From a virus, in IMG/VR virus record IMGVR_UViG_3300024348_000035, positions 1 through 60,886 of that record: a stretch of 60,886 bases of DNA. The stretch is one strand, 5' to 3'. Under the pieces are notes generated by a model. It was not told where the DNA came from. It saw nothing but the letters and a program-made list of their open reading frames with translations, and made no database searches. Position numbers and translations under genes: made by a program. Positions 41,701 to 48,900 of the stretch are shown in pieces (the stretch's first letter is position 1; each line of letters begins with the position of its first letter).

Positions 41701-44700
41701 TTGCTAAGAAAGGATTCTTATCTGTAGCTAATTCTTCTGTAATTTTAATTAAAGTATCTATTAAATTTTCTACATTTTTCCAAGAAGCGTTACCTGATTC
41801 AGGATTCCAAATAGTTTCTATGTCGTCTGCGCTAATATTAATATTTGCCTTTTTTAAAGTTTCTTCTAAAGTTTTAAAAAATAATGCTGCTGCTGCTTTT
41901 TTATCTGTAGCATTTGAAATAGCAACTCCTTGCACCTTTTTAATATTTAATGCTTCATTTAATTCATCTACTTTTTCATGATTAATATCTTCAAAATTAG
42001 TTTTTCCAGTTTTATCTTTATTAAATAAAGGGTTACCTTGAACTAAAAATTCTCCAATTAAAGTATCTCTAATTATATTTTCTACAGATTTTCTATTAGA
42101 ATTTACAATAGTATATTCTCCATTTTTTTCATAAGCAAAAGAGAAAGTAGCATAATGTTTTTGTCCTATAGCTAACCATAATTCTGTTTTAAGAATTGGG
42201 TCTTGGTTTAACTTATTAATAATGTGATTGATATAAGGCTTTTTGCTACTTAATGCATGCAATTTATCCATCATCGATTCCACAGAAGAAGTACTACCTG
42301 AAATACGAGAAATTAAATAACCAAATACTTCATTGGAATTTTCAGTTTCTTGTACGTTAAAAGAATTCATTAATGGTTTAGCATTTTTTCTACTAGAAGT
42401 AAATTTAGGAATAGTAGCAAAGAAACTTTTAAGTCTTTGACTCATGCTATCTCTAGGGTCCATTTCTATACTCCCTTTCATCCATGCTTCGGCCTTTGTG
42501 TTTTCCTCGTTAGTTTCCATTGGGTCAACATCATCTTCTAATAAATTATTTTTAGTAAGAGTTACTCCTTTATAATTCATATGAAGTCCTCGATAAACTA
42601 AGGAATGATTGAATCTTTCTAGTAAATCTGTAGGTCTGTTAAACTGCTTAAGAACTTGGCCATCTATCTCAACTGTAGAAGCTGCTTCTCCTTTATTAGT
42701 TAATACAGAATACAACTTCATTATATAAGGGCCTGCACTGTTATTTTTGTTCAACTTAGCATCTGCATAGATGTTACTTAAAAGTAACGTATAGAACATA
42801 TCTACACCCATTTCACTGATGATTTCTCTCTCAGTTTTTAGTTCATTTTCTATACTTTTTCCTCGATAAACATTGAAGATATCGTCCATTCTAGTTTGCA
42901 TATACACAAAAGATTGACGTTCTTCTTCTCCATTATCGTATTTATAATCAGTTTGTCTAAATTTAATTTGAGTAGGAAGAGTAGTATTCTTGAAATTGAC
43001 AGAGTGTTTGTATACCCCTAAATTAATATCTTCAAATAATTGGTCTATGTCAATTCTTCTTCCTGGATTGTAAAATACTTCCAGCATTCTATATAATCCT
43101 TTAAAAGTTTTAGCAATTTCACTAACGCCTGTTGCAAGATTAAAATCAGAAAAATCTACTTTACCTTTAGCTTGAACATAGTCCATAAACTTATCAGCAA
43201 GTAATTCTTCTATTTCTATGAAAGTAGGGAATCTTAATTCTTCTTCTCCTTTTTTATTCTTGAACTTTACTAAAGGCAATTCATCAGCATACTTTTCTAA
43301 TGCCTCATTTAAAATCCTAACTCTAGTTTCTAAAGGTAGAGCAAGTGTAAAAATAATATGAAAAGCTTCGTGGTAAGTAGTACCTGCATCAGCATTAGCG
43401 CTTAGATACAACGCAGCTTCTGTAAATACTCCGTGAAGTTCTTTACCGTTTCTACGAGCTTCTAAAAGCATCTCGTAAGTTTCTGCAGGTAGATAATTTT
43501 GTAAATCTTCAATATTCTTAAAGATTCTTATTTTACCTTTTTGCTTTTTATTTTTATTACCAATTATTTCTTTTAATTTATCTAGTTCTTCTTGTCTATT
43601 CCATTTAGTTCCATCAACTTTAGGAGTTAATCTAAAAGCAACTTTATCTGCATCAGGGTCATCTTCTAAAGATTTACCTGTTAAGTCTACGTCATCGTCA
43701 AACATATTCCCAAAATCTTCTGGGGTAGCTTCTTCTGTAGTGGCTGTAGGATCTTCTGCTACAATTACTTTAGAATTAGCAATCATGTCTGTTAAAGTAT
43801 CTAATTCTTCAGCAGCAGGAGCTTCTTCCATTCTTTCAGTCATTCCCATATCTGCCATTTGTTGAACGGCATTTTTAATAACAGAACCTGCTGTAGATGT
43901 AGGAGTTGCTTTAGGAAGTACTTCTCTTTGTACAGAAATTTCCATAAATAAATCAGGAGAAGGTTTAACACCTGCTCTATCCATTTGATCTATAATAGTA
44001 TCTAACTCTCCCCCAGAAGTTGCCGCTGCAACAAGAGAGGCCCAATTAGTAGTTGCTGGAGCTGTAGGTGCTTGCGCTACTTTTTTTGCAGCAATAACAT
44101 TAGGCAGTGCAAAGAATTTTTTAGTAATATTATTTTTTTCTGTACTAGTTATTGTAGCAGGGGAAACAGCAATTCTATCATTAGCATTTTTTACTCTAGT
44201 CTTTTTAATCATTTGTATAGACTCTATAGAAACTACCCCGTCTTTAACAGAAGCAATTACTCTTGCTGTAGGATAGCTACTATTACCTATTTCGATATCA
44301 TGAATAATTTGACCATCAACTGCTTGCATTGCCGCATTTACCTCATCCATTGGAGTATTAAATATAGGCCCCTCATCTTTCTTATTACTAGTAGATTTAG
44401 GAGCAGCTGTTTTATTAGCAGCAACTGCTTCAGAAAAAGTTATAGTAGCCTCTGTATTAGGCATTTCTTTTTCCAGCACTATTTGCATAGTACGTTTATC
44501 TTCCTCAGAAAGTTGATAAGCTTCTATAACAAAAGAACTAGAGTTAAAAAAGTTACCGTCCTCACTAAATAAATCTGTAGAGATTGCTCCTACTTTAGCT
44601 AACTTGCTATTATAGTCTTCTCCTAGATACATAGAGTTTATCTTTTCATAGTCACATCTATAAAGTAGATTGCCTAGATAAGCACTAGTTTCTTCAGCTG

Positions 44701-45418
44701 TGCTAAAAGTAGAAACTATAGGTTTCTTTGTTTTAGGGTCAATGCGAGTTACTACAAATTTACCGTCCTTCATATTAACGGTAGTTTGATAAAGTAACTT
44801 TTCTATACTTCTTCTATTACTCTCAAATTTTGCAATGTCTGGAGATGTTTGTAACGCTTTGACAGCATTTTTTAATAAAGGAAATGCAGTAGTATCTTTG
44901 ATAGCATGAGACTTCATCTGCATAGGAAATAATCCATAAGCAGAAGGTACTAACATATATGGAATACCTTCCTCAAGATTCTTCTCAATATTTACACTAG
45001 ATGCTAATAATTCGTCTCTGAATTTCTTATTAGTTTTAGTTTCTCTACCTACTTTAATTATTCCTGCTACTTTAATAATAACTACAAGAGGAATGTCTTT
45101 AGCTTTAGGATCCCTAGCTTTTCTTTCAGCATTGGCTTTCTTAAGTATCTCTACGGGATTAGCATTAACAAATGCTAGAGTACCTGCTTCTCTATCGTTA
45201 TTAATTCTAGATTGTATTTTACTTAAAATACGTAGCTGTATGGGTTGCTTCTTGATTCCCGCTTTAGCAAATTCTTTAACTTTTTTAGCATCAGCTTTTA
45301 ATCCAGGAATTTTAATTTTCTTGTCCTTAATTAAAACATCTAGTAATCCGTTATTTAAAATTTGTTTGAATTCTTCTTCAGAACGCCAAGCGTCATTGTA
45401 CCAATATTGACAAGCCAT
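35765..45418 (-). CDS. Giant virion RNA polymerase with zincin domain
   Basis: At residues 2051-2059 it carries LDFDIDKMY (Asp2052, 2054, 2056), the metal-binding loop of two-barrel single-subunit RNA polymerases of crAss-like phages. KQKIAGGAVVNASSFGVDES about 130 residues before fits the first psi-barrel. Near residue 683 it has THYHEAFHIIF-like HEAFH (His683-His687) with EELLADKF downstream, a zincin motif. Near 3040-3125, FGNPFSEAGYGGTIKV and GVTLLYAGKSEARGQGMHPT resemble DUF4326. Between 330 and 600 is a low-complexity Ala/Thr/Glu linker. At 3217 residues it is far larger than the roughly 2200 of phi14:2 gp66. It is expected to transcribe early genes after ejection. Confidence 0.88.
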   Translation of the reverse strand: MACQYWYNDAWRSEEEFKQILNNGLLDVLIKDKKIKIPGLKADAKKVKEFAKAGIKKQPIQLRILSKIQSRINNDREAGTLAFVNANPVEILKKANAERKARDPKAKDIPLVVIIKVAGIIKVGRETKTNKKFRDELLASSVNIEKNLEEGIPYMLVPSAYGLFPMQMKSHAIKDTTAFPLLKNAVKALQTSPDIAKFESNRRSIEKLLYQTTVNMKDGKFVVTRIDPKTKKPIVSTFSTAEETSAYLGNLLYRCDYEKINSMYLGEDYNSKLAKVGAISTDLFSEDGNFFNSSSFVIEAYQLSEEDKRTMQIVLEKEMPNTEATITFSEAVAANKTAAPKSTSNKKDEGPIFNTPMDEVNAAMQAVDGQIIHDIEIGNSSYPTARVIASVKDGVVSIESIQMIKKTRVKNANDRIAVSPATITSTEKNNITKKFFALPNVIAAKKVAQAPTAPATTNWASLVAAATSGGELDTIIDQMDRAGVKPSPDLFMEISVQREVLPKATPTSTAGSVIKNAVQQMADMGMTERMEEAPAAEELDTLTDMIANSKVIVAEDPTATTEEATPEDFGNMFDDDVDLTGKSLEDDPDADKVAFRLTPKVDGTKWNRQEELDKLKEIIGNKNKKQKGKIRIFKNIEDLQNYLPAETYEMLLEARRNGKELHGVFTEAALYLSANADAGTTYHEAFHIIFTLALPLETRVRILNEALEKYADELPLVKFKNKKGEEELRFPTFIEIEELLADKFMDYVQAKGKVDFSDFNLATGVSEIAKTFKGLYRMLEVFYNPGRRIDIDQLFEDINLGVYKHSVNFKNTTLPTQIKFRQTDYKYDNGEEERQSFVYMQTRMDDIFNVYRGKSIENELKTEREIISEMGVDMFYTLLLSNIYADAKLNKNNSAGPYIMKLYSVLTNKGEAASTVEIDGQVLKQFNRPTDLLERFNHSLVYRGLHMNYKGVTLTKNNLLEDDVDPMETNEENTKAEAWMKGSIEMDPRDSMSQRLKSFFATIPKFTSSRKNAKPLMNSFNVQETENSNEVFGYLISRISGSTSSVESMMDKLHALSSKKPYINHIINKLNQDPILKTELWLAIGQKHYATFSFAYEKNGEYTIVNSNRKSVENIIRDTLIGEFLVQGNPLFNKDKTGKTNFEDINHEKVDELNEALNIKKVQGVAISNATDKKAAAALFFKTLEETLKKANINISADDIETIWNPESGNASWKNVENLIDTLIKITEELATDKNPFLAMKPDEDVVNPKIKGNKNSIEKLGRLLQPALEREVVSVFRNIEGKTVYNLMLANFLSKQVDKFKDPQLLQEYLEEVSEDTLISKLPFLKDLANDDSDVNGLLEISILDGLARKGKKKSVSYGDMSDIEMTAVELAMFYNSADKKGVSRFKLPIPSNSTTLPFITSRRHSKEEIIDRLVDTARAEFSRIIKIKNSKGTDLALVPNYMERGIKYQILSFLANTLDTSKGFNEGIVKAEVTKFLEGKFLTDHIAAYKTKGIIKSVNPTTGEITFADKLISAKVANKTEFFLDYLYNTYYMNTQLTTLLGGDPAFYKNTVNYQKRYKQVMSPGTYTNTEDIADTYGAIILNDEELPSAKEVVDNITEILKSSNLPKEEVAELVALWKTKKHNLTDGATIISVHRKKQQLEGLERWTPEHEEAYQREVAGLPAMPNALNLFSPEKPFIFSQRIVEGTVVPFQGKNSEVTLTRALAYKTDEAGNIKFPKLAALYDVLMEGIEDEDGNIKEVGAAMFESAIKVGAIGNSVDAKGKVRFTDFNKQKDGTYKISPGAQVISLKTEEWRLQQETPEHFIDAESNFGTQLRNLAIGDMDLEGTYTVNGKDMKGYEVAKLYQELIAEDLKASFEELKEVFENEDGTINYERLAEMLRKEVISRDMGQEYLDALEPIQKIVDGKETITTTLPLYHPLIAYKMGAVLNSFFKNRVTKQKIAGGAVVNASSFGVDESLKFEVDKKLGKITLEAMMPWTSRKYFPLDANGEVDIEAIKKASPELLQIIGYRIPNEDKYSSFNIRIVGFTPEAMGGMMMLPKEVTTLAGLDFDIDKMYMMARSFYVDKQGKPKYIKYIDKVETEEQAQELAKNIFTNFQDYKRFVNKNVDAKNIAKMLEGRTELLDKLALDPVIMADKEELSKSIKEIKEEKKAAIKLHGADSKFVQYIQDSLDELYKALSDAVPFNEVETPLTAKHQEAIDFIAKKLLSENFNAIEFNSSKARDNKKLEILQGIFENKNTALSILNPGNFDSLKEGAARIRLLQAGKTVTGLSKTELIKNAEELDNEEDFNINYPSTQLELFRRNMTGNQLIGIFANHNTHHAKAQYTDLQLKDPISFNGEQFYLLNQITNNKGVRISKSLATDLAAVVDTASDPLASFLNMNTFTANTQALLERLGVDNRTVFALLNQPIIIELTQAYFNDKGGLADEKQFREIQAKWKKKLEDKLENADIKVEDLLKDLDFSTKELEDSVYPSGTLDYYKVQYRAIAAFQQYYTIATELGVGIQAAKADTTGVGPSNANNYTTINKQTKLSRKVEAGSNTIIGLEEVYKTGTRQTMMAAFNKYGLEGPITILNKIFPSIGSINEDGVLTYSSLGELKNWFSDQKGDFSTLTEKEAQMVDINYINFIASGFPFFDYSQSKDILTNLPDSLVAFKKTLPKNSPFIPLLDSLYVVDGDANSSVRRIEFYTTGKKPLDFQRATEAWERMLTDKDPAIKEMALKLVQYTFFSAGYGFGPFTFSNIVPVKFWSDSYQVDNGIVDTKGRPFNDFLADALYSDFLKNDEARSNRFKRQFMQNHADREQFTKSVKVDVNKIFTPKAGRTAEQMDYDTTMAARNDKGGVIVTTKGNLIVNRDKNPQLFPFGKKAAPMKYIKVYNKTGGGYRLFEYKETAFDQKNNDLYEGRNKIDTVTYFPINTLGTSNFVLEFNFYDDINETAVPKKKKGVAKGPIAYMEAEMDKLSDDAMMSGIEQDALQDLSSLKPTVAPTTQSSTSVKPTINTSRQWRGDLESRAVYTAEGVNTMRSSAANAIENFGNPFSEAGYGGTIKVASIGEAVIAYKEWLLGTKHQDVKPQQRNWILDQINQGKLDGVTLLYAGKSEARGQGMHPTALAEVVEQLRSTQPSTSVKPLSLADMADTGLSEKQEGTASATPKTLTLAQMADVNAKEPMGLFEKLESNDFEEYTRAGGTELSKKDFLSLSRQEQANAIYQAKNCKNG

Positions 45419-45429
45419 AATTTAATTTT

Positions 45430-45903
45430 TTAATTACCAAGTTCTTGATCAAACAACAGCATATTGTCAGTAAGAGCTAATCTAGCAAGTAAATCTCCAT
45501 ATTCACCTACTGCTCCTACTTGATGTGTTGTGAAGTCTTGTAACAAAAGTACAACTTTTAATGATAAGTTGGTGCTGATTGCAGCTTTCTCATACTCTAT
45601 CATTAAATCTTTTTCCATTTGGTAAGCATGTTCTAAGGCTTCTTTAATATTAGATACAGTAGTGGCTACTTTTACCAAAGATTCTACAGACACTTCTCCT
45701 CCTAAATCATTAGCAAATTTTTCAATTTTACCATAGTGATCTCTTTCACTGTTAGACTCACTTAAGAAAAACTTTTCAGCACCGAAGTAGCCTAAAGTTT
45801 TCATCCTATTACTAAGATGTAAATAATTCTGAGAAGCAGTTAGTTCTAGTAAACCAAACTTATTTAATTCTTTTTGTTCTATTTCACTTAATAAATTTTC
45901 CAT
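45430..45903 (-). CDS. Ferritin-like protein
   Basis: The 157-residue protein matches ferritin along its length: LLELTASQNYLHLSNRM (Glu20, like Glu17 of E. coli FtnA), SNSERDHYGKIEKFANDLGG (Glu53-x2-His56, like Glu50/His53), helix AYQMEKDLMIEYEKAA (Glu97), HQVGAVGEYGDLL (Gln128), and the C-terminus LLFDQELGN beside FIDKELST of FtnA. The second E of the EQxEE site is missing, so iron oxidation may be weakened. It is 157 aa, like ferritins and Dps. It lies 11 nt from the RNA polymerase gene and 11 nt from the 1666-aa gene in the virion operon. It could store iron, protect DNA, or be structural. The function is inferred. Confidence 0.78.
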   Translation of the reverse strand: MENLLSEIEQKELNKFGLLELTASQNYLHLSNRMKTLGYFGAEKFFLSESNSERDHYGKIEKFANDLGGEVSVESLVKVATTVSNIKEALEHAYQMEKDLMIEYEKAAISTNLSLKVVLLLQDFTTHQVGAVGEYGDLLARLALTDNMLLFDQELGN

Positions 45904-45914
45904 TGTTATTTATT

Positions 45915-48900
45915 TTATTTACAACCTTGTGTTTTAATTTCTGCTTGTTCTGCAATTGTTTTTAAATACTGCGCAATAAGTGCTTCTCTTTCTGATATTG
46001 GAGTAGTTACTGAAGCATCTAGTTCTGCATTATATCTATCATTGATTTCTTCAATTGTTTCAAGAGTACCTTCATGAATATAAATATCTCTTTTACCTTT
46101 AAATGAATTTTTATCTTTTAAAGAATATGTTAAAGCACTACCAGTTAAACTAACAACTGTTTGAGAATCTATAACTTTAAATGTAGATGTTGTACTTGCA
46201 AAAAAATCATTGTCTGCAGTTCTGTTACCATGCTCCACAGTAGTAAAAACTTGACCAGGTTTTAGTGTTGGAATAACATCTCTTATAACTACATTTTTTT
46301 TAAGCAGTGTTTTTGGAAGTTTTGCAATATCTTCTTTTCTATCACGTCTTAGTAATTCTTCTTTTTTTCTTTTTTCTATATCGGCTTTAGTATCTGTAGT
46401 AGGTTTACCTTCTAAAGCAGCTACTTCTGCATTAATAAATTTATATTGTCCAGTTTCTAATTTTTCTGCTAGTCCTTTATTTTCTAAACTTTGCCATAAC
46501 TTTTCTCCAGGTTTTACTTTTTTAACTTCCTTTACTCTACCTTCTTTCTTTAATCTTTCTAAATCTTCAAGTGGATCTTCTAAACTTAAAAGAAAATCAG
46601 AAGTTTCATCTAGTGAAAGTTCTTTCCCATCTACAATTAAAAATGTTTCTTGTTTTTCCTGAGTATTTAAAAATGTTGTATCAGAATATAATACACCATA
46701 ACCTTGTGCAACTAAAGCTTGATTTATGTCTTGATATAAAATAGAAGAAATACCTTGCTTTTGATACTTCTCATTTATTTCTGTAAAACTTATCTCTACT
46801 TTACCATCTACTATTTTAAAGCCTGTAACACCTATACTTTTTCCATCTTTTTTTATCTCAATTTCATAAGTTGTATTTTCTATTCCTTTATCATCTTTTC
46901 TTTTACCTGTTCCAGTAAATTCTATTGTTATACCTTCTGTATTTTTGAAAGACTCTGAAAGAGATTTTATAAATTTTAAAGGTTCTTTTTCTACATCAGC
47001 TTTAATATCTGTAGACGCAGAAGCTAGTTCTGCACCAGCAACTTCCATTTCTATATTACCTTCAGAAAAAGTTGCTTGTATACTTATACCCGATCTACCA
47101 TCTTTTCCTACTCTTACTTCATATATCCTTATTTCTGTAGCTTCTTCAAGATTATCTAAATAATCTTGGTCAGTTATATTATACTCTTTTATAAATTCAG
47201 CAGGTGTCATTATTCTACCGCCTTTAGATATTCTTTTACCTTCAGGATTAAACTCAGAATATTTAGTAACTTTTAATCCATCTTTTTCAGTAGTTTCTCC
47301 TTTATAAGTAGTACCTCTTGTATTAGTTCCTTCAACTTTAGCGTCTGTAGAAACTGTTTCTTCTTCAACAGCAACTCCAGTTTCTTGAGCTATAATAGCT
47401 TTTCTGAGTGCTAAAAAATTTAGCGGCATGCCTGCTGTAAAAGCAGGTAAATCCATTAAGAAAATACCATTGTGATATGCGCCTATTCTAGTATTGGCTT
47501 CTGTTATTTCTACAGTGTTGCCTTTTTCATCTTTCCAAGGAATAGTTTCCTCTAATTTAAACTGTACATATTTAAACTCAGCTTTTAATTCTGCATTAGA
47601 TAAAAACTCAGGAGAATTTAAAAGAGCAGTATCTGCTTTTTGTGCAGTTTTTCTTTTAATAAATCTTCCTTTAGCAGGATCTCTAATAAGTTTACCTCCT
47701 TCTATTTTTTTATCATGAGTTACTCCTATAATTGCAGTAGGATTTACTTGTTGTCCAGGAGTAAAAGCTCTTTCTAGTTTATTTAAGGATTGTTCTAATT
47801 GTTGTTCTAACGTTAATTCTTCTTGCGGTACAGGGTTAGGTTGAGAAGCATCTCGTTCATCTGCAAAATCTAAACTTTGATCTTTAACAGATTCTTCTGA
47901 AGAATTAGCTGCCATTAATTTAGCAAATTCCGAAACAATTGCTGGGCCTATCTTAGGGTCTTCTACTAAGTTTTCTCTTACTTCAGAAACAGTATCTCCT
48001 ATAACAATACCTTTGTCTAATAAACTTTTTCTTATTGCTGCAAATAATCCTGGTTTACCTTCAAGTATTTTTAGAATTTCCGTAGGGCTGACTAATGGAA
48101 TTAAAGAACTTAAATCTGCTACTTGAGAAGCATCTTGAGGAGAATTTTGATTAATCATTGCTGCTACTTCTGCATCTGCTAAATCTGCTTCTTTTTTAGT
48201 CTGTGCATTTACAATAGGAGTATCGCCTGTAATAGACTTCTCGTCCATAGAATTTTTAGTAGTTCTATCAGCTGTCTTAGAATTTTTAGCAGCATTAGCA
48301 ATTTGCTCTAATACTTGCTTGTGTGCCTCTCCTACATAATGTTCTTCTAATAATTCATAGAATTCAGCAAATTTCTCTGCACCAGATTTAGTAAACAGCA
48401 TATTGTACATAGTACTTAACTGTGCTTTTTTTACTTTTATCTTTACTAAGTCTTGTAGAATAGGAGCAACTTCTTTAGAATGTAAATTATACCCAACTGG
48501 ATCTTCAGATTTCCAATCTTGCATTGCAGCTTTGTATAATTCTTTAGCAGAAGTAATCATCTCTGCACTACCGTCATCTTTTCTTACTCCTGTTATTCTT
48601 CCTATAATATTTCTAAATACAGTAGGATTGATTTTACCGTCAGTTAAGTCTTGAACTTCTGATTCTAAAGATTTCTCTCTCTCACTAAAGTTTTTATTAG
48701 CTGAGTGTAAATATATCATTTGCTCTTTTAGGGCCCCTGTTATATTCTTTGGGTCTTGTAAGCCCTTGTAATCTTTTCTTAAAAAATCTACTAATACTTT
48801 AGTGTCGTTGAAAAGAGCATTTACTTCTTTAGTTGCCTTAATAACATTATTAGTTTCATTCCTAACTTTATCTAGGGATTCTTTACGAGTTTCTTCAGTA

